A stretch of 64,000 nt of DNA from Candidatus Trichofilum aggregatum (GTDB lineage Bacteria; Chloroflexota; Anaerolineae; Promineifilales; Promineifilaceae), in contig JADJUV010000172.1 in the NCBI GenBank assembly GCA_016716885.1, forward strand, positions 248,001 through 312,000, in the 5' to 3' direction. The translations under genes were made by a program, and so were the position numbers. The notes below the pieces were generated by a model. It was not told the origin of the DNA. It worked only from the letters and a program-made list of their open reading frames with translations, and ran no database searches. Every line of letters starts with the position of its first letter. Positions within the stretch are counted from its first letter, which is position 1. Positions 10,801 to 18,578 of this stretch are shown here, one piece after another.

Positions 10801-12713
10801 TCACCGAGGGGAGCCAGGTCGGTGGCGGAAAAACCGAAATGGGCGGCGACTTCTTGAATGGTGACGGCGTGGGCCGGGTCTACCCAGAGTCGTCCCTGGA
10901 GTTTCCAGCCCAGGTTGGGGCCAGGGTGGTCGGCGGAAATCTGGAGTTGGAGCGGGTTTTGGGGGTCGCTGGTGCGTGAGATGAGGCACGCGGCCGCGAA
11001 CTGAGCCGACACGCCCCCATCTTGCCCTCCCTGGTAGGTCAGGTCGAAGGCGACATCCTGGATATGGAAGTTCCCCATATCCCAGGGGTCGGCCAGCTCC
11101 AGGTGGAGCATGGTGGTGTGGGCGGGGGCGTCGAAGGTCATGGACGCGGCCGCGAGGGTGGCCTTCTCCAACCCCCCTACTGGCAGATGGAAATGGTCGA
11201 GCAGGTCTTTGATGTGATAACCGTCACCGGCGAGGGCCATGCGGCCGCGAAGCGTCGGCAGATGCACCTCTATGAGCCAGGTGACACCCAACACCGCGAT
11301 TGTTTCCTGTACCGTCGCCTCGACTACCCCCCCGGCCACAGTCAGGCCAATTTGCGCCGGTGAAAAAGAGAGCAGACCCGGGATGAGTTCCCAATCCCCT
11401 TCACTGGATTCCAGCGTAAAACGCACGGCCAACGAGCGCGAGGTCTGGGAAACCGGTGCGCCGTTCTCGTCCTGGCTATTTTGCTGGTTGACCGATAACT
11501 CAACATTCAGGTCGCCTACGGCCAGGTTGTGCAAAAAGTCTGGTAAGGGTAGCTCCAGCCCCATCTCCGTCAGCAGTTCTGCAACCAGCGCCCCCAGATG
11601 AATGGTCTGTTCGGGGGCGGTGGCCGCCACAAACATCAGGCTTCGGGATGAGTCGTCTTTCTGGAACTCGGCCAGCAAATCCAGCCCAAATTCGTCATCC
11701 GTACCGGCAAAAAGCCGCCAACTGGCGTTCAGGGTGACATCTACACCCCCGGCTGATGGGGTTTTCAGGTCAACGCCGATGGTTTCCAGGTGAATACCCG
11801 GCAAAATGGCCCAATCCCCGGCAAAGGCCAGGGCGAACTCCTTCGTGGGGTCGCCTTTGGGGGCATAAAGCAAGAAGAGGCGGCTGATAAACACATCATC
11901 CGGCCAGATATCGAATTCTGCGCCCAAATCGCCTAATAATTGGGCCATCGAAACCGGCCCTTGCTCGGTGTCTAGTTCACCCTGGAAGGTGATTTCGGGC
12001 AGACCTAAGGAGAGGTTGACGCGGGTGCGCTGATGCAGAACGATGGTTCCGGCGATGGTTAAAATTGGGGTGAAGGTGGCGGTGGGGGACCAGTTCTGGT
12101 AAACGGTCAGGCGCGGCTCGGCGATGGTGAATTCATCGCTGATGGGCCAATCGGGCAGACGCACGGTGAGGGCGGTGAAGACGACCTGTTGCTCATTGAT
12201 ATCCCAACTTAGCGATTCGACGACCAGGTTTTTGTTGTCCAGGGGGGTGAAGTGGGGCAGGGTAAGGCTGTTGTTGATCTGGGTGAAATCGTGGCCGATG
12301 CGTTCAGCCTGCCCGGCGTGCCCGGCATTCGCCAGCAGGAGTGGTTGGGTGTGGGGTTCAGCCTGCCAGTTGAGGCGGAGAAAGGTGGGACGATCTACTG
12401 ACCAGTCGAGGGTTAGCGGCCGCAGATGATCACCATCTTGTGGTTCATTACCTGCATAGATCAGGGCTACCAGTTCCATCCCTGGCTCATCTGCCTCAGT
12501 GAGTGTGGCCGTGAGGGTCAGGCTGTGCAAAACAAAATGACCGGCCAGTGACGCAGGCGATTGGGCACGCTCCACCGTCAGGGTGAGGGGATCCGCCGGG
12601 TTCGTTTGCTCCACCAGGGCCTGCACGTCGGGCAAGGTTTTGCCCGTCAACCAGGCCACCTGGTTGAGAACCTGGCTTTGTTTGAGTTTTTGTTTCAAGT
12701 CTTCAGCAGTCAC
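7869..12713 (-). CDS. Giant protein C (1614 aa), DUF6603-like
   Basis: Single intact frame starting with GTG (MTAEDLKQKLKQSQVLNQ) and no obvious ribosome site, because a G/C homopolymer tract lies directly upstream. The protein is beta-rich, with many alternating LxLxL strands and no signal peptide. Around residue 1030 it has FFFVEGLAAGFGFNRHLALP followed by a FPFVADAVG segment, which I associate from memory with the DUF6603 family of very large bacterial and fungal proteins of unknown function. Gene B follows after 42 bp. It may be a scaffold or solenoid partner of the other giant proteins, but that is inference. The family call is tentative; that it is a real gene is near certain because of its length and codon use. 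Confidence 0.75.
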   Translation of the reverse strand: MTAEDLKQKLKQSQVLNQVAWLTGKTLPDVQALVEQTNPADPLTLTVERAQSPASLAGHFVLHSLTLTATLTEADEPGMELVALIYAGNEPQDGDHLRPLTLDWSVDRPTFLRLNWQAEPHTQPLLLANAGHAGQAERIGHDFTQINNSLTLPHFTPLDNKNLVVESLSWDINEQQVVFTALTVRLPDWPISDEFTIAEPRLTVYQNWSPTATFTPILTIAGTIVLHQRTRVNLSLGLPEITFQGELDTEQGPVSMAQLLGDLGAEFDIWPDDVFISRLFLLYAPKGDPTKEFALAFAGDWAILPGIHLETIGVDLKTPSAGGVDVTLNASWRLFAGTDDEFGLDLLAEFQKDDSSRSLMFVAATAPEQTIHLGALVAELLTEMGLELPLPDFLHNLAVGDLNVELSVNQQNSQDENGAPVSQTSRSLAVRFTLESSEGDWELIPGLLSFSPAQIGLTVAGGVVEATVQETIAVLGVTWLIEVHLPTLRGRMALAGDGYHIKDLLDHFHLPVGGLEKATLAAASMTFDAPAHTTMLHLELADPWDMGNFHIQDVAFDLTYQGGQDGGVSAQFAAACLISRTSDPQNPLQLQISADHPGPNLGWKLQGRLWVDPAHAVTIQEVAAHFGFSATDLAPLGEIADCGLFSLGLQYDTHDSQFALECSARLGSNATLALSLDRHRQPDQSSAIRFSGKLLVHDLEFDLLFAHDGHGDALVGVFSNTGGSAIKVGDLLAAVSDDQEIASAVNALNFKLKSALIAYARSNIKASQPGADQGQKNGSKLLFSLDMDAGLDLSGLGNLPLVGQAFHGGETLAIQFSPIIATQEFTDTTSITALLPPNAGRLPDAPIKKGFQLHTTVQIGGERLQLALDGPGQQVHNDPASGVAVPNAAAAALTPPKPPANVTWIPIQKTLAKILTLRRVGIGFESPKLAILLDGGISLGGLTLDLMGLGAEYNFKDKSLAFALAGIGLSLNRDPLIITAAFLNLDGDFVGKAQIVTAKFGLSAMGGFTTKLGPPSLFIYGLLDYPLGGPVFFFVEGLAAGFGFNRHLALPDVSQVDKFPFVADAVGAAQGVQPPGMGALSSNPTDGIGAQLTRLGQYVSPALGEYFLAVGVKFNSFRVLDAFALLVLRLNTNSMHFFIDLLGVATLKVPSESPEILAFIRLNIRASIDPQAGVILIQAQLTPESWLIAPECHLQGGVAYGLWLLGENAGDFVYCVGGYHPHFRLPAHYPRVPRLGFSWSISDAVSIKGDLYYALTPIAAMAGGHLSANWHSGDLKAWFNLGIDLLIQWKPFHYEASAYIEIGASYESPFGTISGSLGADVNIWGPDFSGQAHFHFGPFGFSVEFGSGGHSAPQPLDWPEFKHSFLPADNSKLLSLTVTNGLLRTLEVKDGPKQGTWWLVNPKLFSLDASTVLPVTKYVVAADEPHLPPAQKPVLPAELTALGLAPMNKRQKDFPVSTLTVTVKRDGTQPAAAEFTFTTQAKQFPAALWGQGFQSAGGERLVSGAGGLTITPHEPVAPGTTSFITRRNLNYDDYTLFATRDAAAGQTYAPFPPRDNTQRQRDRATLRANLQDPTIIAARQSALAALGLDAARTVHLTPATADDFIVEPRLAPAG

Positions 12714-12716
12714 CGG

Positions 12717-13043
12717 TTATTTCCGGGTTGTTGGCGGGGGGGGGGGGGGGGGGGGCCGGGCCCCCGCGCGGCTTCTTGCATTGCCGTAGGATGTCTTGAA
12801 TACGCCTAACACATGACCTAAAAAGAGGAGATGTTCCAATCCCTGCCCAAAATCACCATGAAAACAGGCGGCGTTAATGTCATCAACTTCAAAAAAAGCC
12901 TGATAATCCTGTCGGCCCCATTGGGGTTTAAGATGGTCAAAGAAAGGTCTTGTGTTCATCAAGGGTAATGTGTGCAAAATGCAGTTGAACTTCATTTCAT
13001 CCCAAACATTTTGGGCAACAGTCTTGAATGATTCCAAAAGCAT
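12717..13043 (-). CDS. Small protein D, unknown (possible immunity-type protein)
   Basis: Begins MLLESFKTVAQNVWDEMKFN with an ATG directly after the TAG stop of the upstream small gene E, and AGGAAAGAAG upstream can serve as ribosome site. The supported part is about 85-90 residues (to KTSYGNAR). The listed C-terminus runs into the poly-G tract and becomes an artificial-looking proline run, so the true end is uncertain. It contains an acidic/aromatic stretch (QAFFEVDDINAACFHGDF) and ends near the start of gene C. A small gene directly downstream of a toxin-like gene is a classic place for an immunity protein; that role is only a positional inference. Confidence 0.5.
   Translation of the reverse strand: MLLESFKTVAQNVWDEMKFNCILHTLPLMNTRPFFDHLKPQWGRQDYQAFFEVDDINAACFHGDFGQGLEHLLFLGHVLGVFKTSYGNARSRAGARPPPPPPPPTTRK
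12736..12765. other. G-run/C-run tract upstream of giant gene C
   Basis: About 20 consecutive G followed by CCGGGCCCCC, ending 23 bp before the GTG start of gene C. Its length is unreliable in any sequencing technology. It could be slippage-prone or a consensus artefact. Confidence 0.6.
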
Positions 13044-13342
13044 CTATGATTTTTTTCTTCTTTCCTGCAAGGCCTGATCTTTGTTATGTAGGTGTTCCAG
13101 ATTCGTAAAAATGCTGTAGTAATAACCGAATAAAACGCCAGACGCAAGATCGTTTGCCAGGATAGGTCATTTAGCTGTCTTATTCTTGCCGCCTTTTTCG
13201 TGGGGTGGAGATGTTGATCGTATGGTGCCTGAGTCAGTTGCTCGGGCCAATGCCAGGGCATTTGCAGAAGTTCACTAAGGCGTTTTTTGATTTCGTTCGG
13301 AGCGGTTAAGAGGGGGCGCGCCAGGGCGGTGATCCTGGTCAT
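13044..13342 (-). CDS. Small protein E, unknown (probable frameshift)
   Basis: Starts at the ATG at 13342 (MTRITALARPLLTAPNEIKK), inside the 3' end of the cyclase-like gene, and reads well to RIRQLNDLSWQ. After that, the other frame becomes protein-like (LASGVLFGYYYSIFTNLEHL) and ends QERRKKS at a TAG (13046-13044) that touches the ATG of gene D. I therefore infer one gene of about 100 residues with a one-base shift near 13155-13165. Translational overlap with both neighbours suggests tight co-expression. I do not recognise the family. Alternatively the two halves are separate very short frames. Confidence 0.45.
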
Positions 13343-15266
13343 TCCATTGCAGGTTGTATTGAAAAAGATAATGTTCACCTATGGTGGAATTAAATTCTTT
13401 ACCGGGTAAACGCCATTGTCCGGCGCGAATTTTCACATTGAGGGCAGGTTCGGTAAATTGGGGGCGACTGGCCATATTGACAAAGTTATCAGTAGAAAAG
13501 GTAAAGCGACGGTTCTCTTCCATGCCGTCTGGTCGAATGAATATCAGTCGGCCGAATTTTTCGGTGTAGAAATAGTTGTTGACCTCACAGCCATGTAGGG
13601 CAAAACGTGGGCCTGAACCCGATGATGTAGCCATCGCGGAACTGGCTTGATCGTCGCTCTCCTTACTCAATGCCCGGTTAATGGCCTTACGAACAGCCTC
13701 TTCAAAGGGAGAAATCATTCCCCTTTCGGTCTTCAATGCCTGATCATCACCCCTCATGAGTACTTGGGGTTGGTAATAGCTTAATCGTTGCTCCCAATCA
13801 GTTTGGAATTTGTGCCCCAATGCCGTAGTGATCGCCTTAAGGCTGGGACAAATGCAGAAGATATCGAAATCGGCCACGATTTCGTAGTAACTGATGGTTC
13901 CATCGGTCATTTTTTTGCCCTGAGCCAATACATGCAAAGCCCGCCAGGTTCCCGCTGGCGCGGCCGCAGGCCCGGCATAAACCGGAGCCAGTGCCGCCAA
14001 CCATTGTTGACGCGTCAAACCACCAAATAGAATCGGTTGAGTCGCTCCGGTGTCATCAGGATCAGAAGCCGTCTTTTGCCAATAATTCGCCATCTCATTG
14101 GCTTCTATGAAAGCTGTTTCGAGAAAGAACAATTGATAGATGGCCTCGTTGTCATCGGTTATATCCTGACGAGGGGCCAGGTGAGCGTCAAAACCAGCCC
14201 ACCCCGGCAGGGGAATACTCTTCATTTGGGTTTGGAAATTGGTATCGGTCTGAGCAAACGAGCCAATTTTTACCCACAGGAATTCCCGGACGATTGACTG
14301 AGCGGTTATGGGCGCAGGCAGAGAAACGCCCGGTGGACTGAGTGTATGAGTCTGTTGGTTAGGGAGTGTTACCTGACAGGTGTAGGTGTCGTCAATTTTG
14401 AGATGAATCCACTCTGGGGATGTGGGTGGTGTTGGGCCACCGTAAATGTCTATGAGGCGGTGCAGGGGTAACAGTTTGGGAATATGGAGTGAGGTTGGGT
14501 ACTCAAGATTGCCTATTTTTAAGGTCCCTTTCCGTGGTTCGTCTATCACTGCGATCAGGGCATCCTGTTCGTGATGTAATTTTTCCTGGAGTGCCAACTG
14601 TCTGCTTTGAGCCGCGGCCGCACCTAACCTATGCTTTGTCTCTGCTTCACTGTTTACCTTCTTCAACTCATCCAGATAACTCTTACCCAAAGAGGCCAGA
14701 AAGGCCACGTTGGCCTTAATGGGCAAGTAGCGGGATGATTTTCCTTTGGTGGAGAGGGTTTTACCGGTGGTGTTATGACCATGTTCTAACCCTTCCAGGA
14801 TGCCGCTATTGGTACTGCGGATAAAGATGAGACAATCTTGCTCTTTGGCTACCTGACATAACGCATCGTACACTTCACGATTCATGCCTAAGCCTCGTAG
14901 AAGCGTGTCACGATCCCCATCCGTGGCATTGGCATCAACCAGGCTATTTAACGCCATTGTTTTCGGATTTATCTTTATTCGAGGGGACTGGGTTCCTAGA
15001 CCGGACATACCCGCTGGTGCAACAGGTAGGGGCGCGGCGGGATGCCGTGCCGATTGGGAACGTGCGGTTGAAGGTCGAATCAGCGAACTATCACTGGTCT
15101 CTGTTGGATTACCTTGCCTGGCGGATACGGGTCTGGCGGAAGGGGCACGGTTTTGGCTAGGGGGATGGGCCTGGATTGAACTGCGGCCGCGGCCCAGACC
15201 TGACACATCGGGCAAGTTGCTGTAATTTACCCGTAAAGGGGCGGTTGGTTTTTTCTCATTAGGCAT
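13275..15266 (-). CDS. Class II nucleotidyl cyclase-like (EF/CyaA/ExoY-type) toxin protein
   Basis: 663 aa. Start ATG at 15266 is chosen because AGGAGG lies nine bases upstream; the frame is open further but overlaps gene G. Residues 1-110 are proline/serine-rich and disordered-looking. The rest carries the signature of anthrax edema factor, CyaA and ExoY: R150 (LIFIR), K169 and K176 seven residues apart in GKTLSTKGKSS, the metal-binding pair D466/D468 in VADFDIFCICPSL, and H558, N564 and E569 in LHGCEVNNYFYTE, spaced exactly as H577, N583 and E588 of edema factor. K174 stands at the H351 position. The region between K176 and D466 is about 150 residues longer than in edema factor. Known relatives make cAMP or cGMP/cUMP inside eukaryotic hosts after binding calmodulin or actin. 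No secretion signal is seen. Substrate and target are unknown. Confidence 0.72.
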   Translation of the reverse strand: MPNEKKPTAPLRVNYSNLPDVSGLGRGRSSIQAHPPSQNRAPSARPVSARQGNPTETSDSSLIRPSTARSQSARHPAAPLPVAPAGMSGLGTQSPRIKINPKTMALNSLVDANATDGDRDTLLRGLGMNREVYDALCQVAKEQDCLIFIRSTNSGILEGLEHGHNTTGKTLSTKGKSSRYLPIKANVAFLASLGKSYLDELKKVNSEAETKHRLGAAAAQSRQLALQEKLHHEQDALIAVIDEPRKGTLKIGNLEYPTSLHIPKLLPLHRLIDIYGGPTPPTSPEWIHLKIDDTYTCQVTLPNQQTHTLSPPGVSLPAPITAQSIVREFLWVKIGSFAQTDTNFQTQMKSIPLPGWAGFDAHLAPRQDITDDNEAIYQLFFLETAFIEANEMANYWQKTASDPDDTGATQPILFGGLTRQQWLAALAPVYAGPAAAPAGTWRALHVLAQGKKMTDGTISYYEIVADFDIFCICPSLKAITTALGHKFQTDWEQRLSYYQPQVLMRGDDQALKTERGMISPFEEAVRKAINRALSKESDDQASSAMATSSGSGPRFALHGCEVNNYFYTEKFGRLIFIRPDGMEENRRFTFSTDNFVNMASRPQFTEPALNVKIRAGQWRLPGKEFNSTIGEHYLFQYNLQWNDQDHRPGAPPLNRSERNQKTP

Positions 15267-15289
15267 CTGGCCAAACCTCCTGCTACCGC

Positions 15290-17380
15290 TTATTGATGAA
15301 ACAAGGCCACATGGGGCACGGTTTTTTCGTAGGTTTCGGCGGGGTCGGTTGTGGATAGGGCACGGCGAGCCGTATCTACCCACCAGGTATCTATGTCTAC
15401 CACGGCATTTGTGCCCGCCTCGGTGACTTTTTGTAGCTGGATACCCAACTTGACGGGCAAATCCATGTCGGGGAAACCCAGTTTGAACAGGGTTTTGCCG
15501 CCGGTAGCCATGTCGGCCAGACGGTAGCGGCCGCAAATGGATTGCAGTGTAAACGGTGACGCCGTCGTGCTGGTGACGAGCCGGGGGAGTTGCATCTTTT
15601 TGAGTAACTCCTCGGCTTTGGGGGCCGGTTCCCCGGCGGGTTGGGTCAACGTAATGGTGTAACCCGGTGACACCGCCCAGGCCGATTCCAGAATGATGGT
15701 ATCGTTGGGTAAGATGATGGGGTTGGCCGGATCGAGGAACCAGGCCTGGTTGATGAACTCGATCAGGGTGGCGGGGGGAACCCGTAGCTGGGCGGCCAGA
15801 ACCTGGATGTAGGTTTCGCTGGCTTTGGGGTTTTGTAGTTTGCGGCACAGACGGGAATATTGCACCGAAACGCCATAACAGAGGCCACTGCCTTGAGAAC
15901 AAATTACTGTGCCCGCCCGGTCGGTGGCGTACCAGAAGGCCACGGCGGAGCGGTAGGTGAGCATGTGGTAGGGGAGTGTGCCTTCTTTACTGAGAAGTTT
16001 TTTACTGCCGATGGCGACTTCGCCCGCGGCCGCGAGCCGGGCTTCCCGGTAGGTCAACGTGGTATCCTGGGTCATCACCAGGGGGGCAGGGCCAACCTGG
16101 TTGGGGGACCAGGTTTGGTAGCGATAGCTGGTGAACTTCATCGAGCCACCCGCCCCGGCTGAGGCCTGGAGTGTGCCCCCTTTTTCTTTTTCTCGCACCA
16201 CAATATTGGCTTTGAGCGCGGCCGCGACCTGAACCTCACCGCCCCCGCCATGACCCCATAACCGGAGAAAACAAAGGTTGTCGGTCAAACTGGTAGGCGT
16301 CGTGGGGCTGGCTTTCTCTTTGATCTCATTGAGCAAAACAATGTAATCCTTCTTGCCCCCGCCATCATCTTTTTCTGGGAGCTTCAGCCCCCGTTTTTGC
16401 GCCACCTGCAATGCCAGAATAAGCCCTTCGGTGGTGGCTGTGCCCCAGCGGGTCTTGAGCTTAGGCAGAATGGTAGGATCAGTCAGGACGGTGGGAGCCT
16501 GTTGTTCCAACCAGGCCAGAGCATCTGTCTTGATGCGGTTTTTGTCCTGAAGTTGAATTTGCCGGAGTTTCTTTTTGTAGAATTGGCTGGCCGGAGCCTG
16601 AGGGGAATGAGCGGGAATGGTAGCCAGGAGGGCCAACAAATCATCTGTCATGTAAGTGCCGAAGAGACCCCGGCTTTTGGCTGGTTGTAAGCCGACCGTT
16701 TTGAGTAGCTCCGCGGCCGCTTTTTTCAGCTCTCCCTTTTCTTTTTCACCCACCAGTTCATCAAAATAGGTGATAAGGCCAGCGTCGCGGCCGCTGGTGT
16801 ATGATTTGGGCTGAATATCCTGACAGAAGAGATGACTTACGTCGTAAGACACCCCCGCTTCCGCGCTCACACTGGCATCCAGGCTTAAGGCGACCTCTTC
16901 TGGGCCAATCTCTGCGGCCGCGGACAGGGCACTTTTTACGCCATCCGGCAACCCGACTTCGGCGGTCAGGTTCAGTTTGGTCTTGAACTGCCAATGCACT
17001 CCGGTCAGGTTCATCACACAGATGGGTTGACCGCACCAAAAAGAATCGGTTGGAGAGGGGGATTGGGGTTGGCGTTGAATAACCAATAAGGTACGTCTGG
17101 CCCGTTGCCCGGCCCCGGAAGCCGTGCTTTCCAGGGTGAAAGGGCCAAACGGGGCAATGAGTTTGCCCCAATCAATGCCCGCTGTTACGGTCAGGCTGAG
17201 GCCGCCTTCGCTATAGCCAGAACTGAGTGCCCCGGCATAATCCATCCCAGAGGCGATGAATTGCTCGTATAACCGTTCCACCGGAATGAACGATTCGTCG
17301 CCGGTATCTTGCCGCACGGCGGTTTCCAGGAACGTGGCCAGTGAACGGCTCGTGTCTCGGTTCTGTTTGCGAACAGGCAT
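15290..17380 (-). CDS. Operon-leading protein G (696 aa), unknown, LysM-like segment
   Basis: First gene of the giant-protein operon, 23 bp upstream of the cyclase-like gene. ATG at 17380 with GAGGG eight bases upstream. The central part alternates beta-type strands (LSLTVTAGIDWGKL, KLNLTAEVGLP) with a lysine-rich helical region around residues 200-330. At about residues 525-575, VLAAQLRVPPATLIEFINQA followed by PIILPNDTIIL resembles a LysM repeat by spacing. There is no signal peptide. Its place in front of a toxin-like gene would fit a carrier, chaperone or loading role, but nothing in the sequence proves this. I do not recognise the family. Confidence 0.7.
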   Translation of the reverse strand: MPVRKQNRDTSRSLATFLETAVRQDTGDESFIPVERLYEQFIASGMDYAGALSSGYSEGGLSLTVTAGIDWGKLIAPFGPFTLESTASGAGQRARRTLLVIQRQPQSPSPTDSFWCGQPICVMNLTGVHWQFKTKLNLTAEVGLPDGVKSALSAAAEIGPEEVALSLDASVSAEAGVSYDVSHLFCQDIQPKSYTSGRDAGLITYFDELVGEKEKGELKKAAAELLKTVGLQPAKSRGLFGTYMTDDLLALLATIPAHSPQAPASQFYKKKLRQIQLQDKNRIKTDALAWLEQQAPTVLTDPTILPKLKTRWGTATTEGLILALQVAQKRGLKLPEKDDGGGKKDYIVLLNEIKEKASPTTPTSLTDNLCFLRLWGHGGGGEVQVAAALKANIVVREKEKGGTLQASAGAGGSMKFTSYRYQTWSPNQVGPAPLVMTQDTTLTYREARLAAAGEVAIGSKKLLSKEGTLPYHMLTYRSAVAFWYATDRAGTVICSQGSGLCYGVSVQYSRLCRKLQNPKASETYIQVLAAQLRVPPATLIEFINQAWFLDPANPIILPNDTIILESAWAVSPGYTITLTQPAGEPAPKAEELLKKMQLPRLVTSTTASPFTLQSICGRYRLADMATGGKTLFKLGFPDMDLPVKLGIQLQKVTEAGTNAVVDIDTWWVDTARRALSTTDPAETYEKTVPHVALFHQ

Positions 17381-17406
17381 CGGTTACCCTCGGCAATGGT
17401 TTTGCT

Positions 17407-17424
17407 GAGAATCAGTCAATTCTC
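17407..17424. promoter_or_regulatory. Short inverted repeat upstream of the giant-protein operon
   Basis: GAGAAT-6 bp-ATTCTC, about 27 bp upstream of the start of gene G. It could be an operator. No good promoter boxes could be fixed with confidence. Confidence 0.3.
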
Positions 17425-17571
17425 ATGATGTGATACTAATCGTGTGTGTCGGTCTGGCGAACGCGAGCGACGACAGAATTATACACGAATGGTGATTTCA
17501 AACTGATTCCAAATAGCCGATTTGGGGAGCAATTTTGCCTGATCTACGTATCTTCTCAATATTTCGGGAGA

Positions 17572-17741
17572 AACGTGGGACTTTGGGATCCCGCCAGGCG
17601 CGTTACCGAGGGATGGCCAAAGCGCACTTACAGCATCTAGCTACTGCTGCCGCTACGAATCTCTTGCGGGTCATTGCCTGGCTCAACGAGGTGCCACGTT
17701 CGGTTACGCCCAAATCCCACTTTGCGTTGTTGGCTACCTGA
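17572..17741 (+). pseudogene. IS1182-type transposase, C-terminal remnant
   Basis: The frame ending at 17741 reads ARYRGMAKAHLQHLATAAAT then NLLRVIAWLNEVP and ends SHFALLAT. This matches the typical C-terminus of IS1182-like DDE transposases (RYRGLAK..LQH...AAAINL.R...WL). No catalytic core or N-terminus is present nearby, so it is a fragment. Another IS1182-type fragment, N-terminal this time, is at 28249-29046. Confidence 0.65.
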
Positions 17742-17785
17742 ATTGGAGTTCGCCAACAGCATCAAGTGGGTGAAGAACTATACCC

Positions 17786-17857
17786 GACGCGGCGACAAGG
17801 CGAGGGGGGCGGCAGGGCGAAAAAACCTCAGATTATGCCCATTGCCACTATATTATC
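17786..17857 (+). repeat. ~75-bp dispersed repeat (CTCAGATTATGCC family), copy 1
   Basis: Contains GACGCGGCGACAAGGCGA, then AACCTCAGATTATGCCCATT and GCCACTATATTAT. A second copy lies inverted at 60252-60336 and a shorter one at 38534-38576. All are intergenic. Confidence 0.6.
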
Positions 17858-17876
17858 GTCCGAAAGATGACAGGGA

Positions 17877-18491
17877 TCAGTTGGCAGGGAGTTCGACACG
17901 GCAGAATTGTCTCAGAGTATGGAACAACATCTGGCGCACAGTGAAACGTTCCAGCACAGTGTGGGATATTTGTCCATCCATGATGAGAGATATTAAACCG
18001 TGCACAGCTCCCCAAATGCTGACGGTCATCAAATCCGGCACACCTGCATCCAGAATTTTGGCGGCCTGACATGCTTTGACAAACTGTAGAACCAGGTCAA
18101 AACATTTGTCAGTCGCCTCTACCAGGGCAGGATAATCTTTTTCCTTTTCGACAATGCCCGAAAACGTAACACGAAAGTGGGCAGAGTCATCTAGAGCAAA
18201 CTCAACGTATCCCCACGCGCCTTCGATAAGTTGCAGTAACGGATCGCCGCTGAACGCCTGACTGACTTGATACAGGCGGTCATAAAGTCTTCGATAGCCT
18301 TCCGTGGCGATGGCAGCAATCAAGGCCTGTTTGTCAGCAAAATGGGCATAAGGTGCCCCATGACTTACGCCTGCCTGACTGGCGACTTTACGCAGGCTCA
18401 AGCCATGCACTCCTTCTTGGGCAAGGATATCAAGACCCGCTTGGATCAGGGCATTGTGAAGATCGCCGTGGTGATATTTTTTGGCTGTCAT
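17877..18491 (-). CDS. TetR/AcrR-family transcriptional regulator
   Basis: 204 aa from the ATG at 18491; a TTG two codons further upstream is less likely. The N-terminal helix-turn-helix is clear: KYHHGDLHNALIQAGLDILA, then LSLRKVASQAGVSHGAPYAH and FADKQALIAAIA (residues about 4-65). The C-terminal ligand-binding half resembles the WHG-type TetR domain. The gene diverges from the aldolase operon, and a perfect palindrome with promoter boxes lies between them (18501-18558), so it very likely represses both itself and that operon until an unknown metabolite binds. No frame break. Confidence 0.9.
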   Translation of the reverse strand: MTAKKYHHGDLHNALIQAGLDILAQEGVHGLSLRKVASQAGVSHGAPYAHFADKQALIAAIATEGYRRLYDRLYQVSQAFSGDPLLQLIEGAWGYVEFALDDSAHFRVTFSGIVEKEKDYPALVEATDKCFDLVLQFVKACQAAKILDAGVPDLMTVSIWGAVHGLISLIMDGQISHTVLERFTVRQMLFHTLRQFCRVELPAN

Positions 18492-18500
18492 ACGCAAATA

Positions 18501-18558
18501 TTAAGCGCGAATCTTGACACTGTCAAGATTCGCGCTTAAAATCTAGACACTGTCTGGA
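18501..18558. promoter_or_regulatory. TetR operators and divergent promoter
   Basis: A perfect inverted repeat with 19-bp arms (TTAAGCGCGAATCTTGACA, 18501-18519) and a one-base centre reaches 18539. Its core is TTGACACTGTCAA. A second, shorter palindrome CTAGACACTGTCTGG follows at about 18543-18557, sharing GACACTGTC. On the plus strand TTGACA (18514-18519) and TAAAAT (18537-18542) are 17 bp apart, a consensus sigma-70 promoter buried in the operators. A bound TetR dimer would block transcription of the aldolase operon. Confidence 0.85.
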
Positions 18559-18578
18559 TCGAAAAAATGGAGGTGTCC

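Noticed and set aside
15267..15902. Upstream extension of the cyclase-like frame to 15902
   Set aside because: The open frame continues but overlaps gene G, reads as low-complexity shadow sequence, and the AGGAGG-preceded ATG at 15266 is far better.
1..17380. Extracellular contractile injection system or Tc toxin complex
   Set aside because: No sheath, tube, baseplate, AAA ATPase, RHS/YD-repeat or TcA-like sequence can be recognised in the visible genes.
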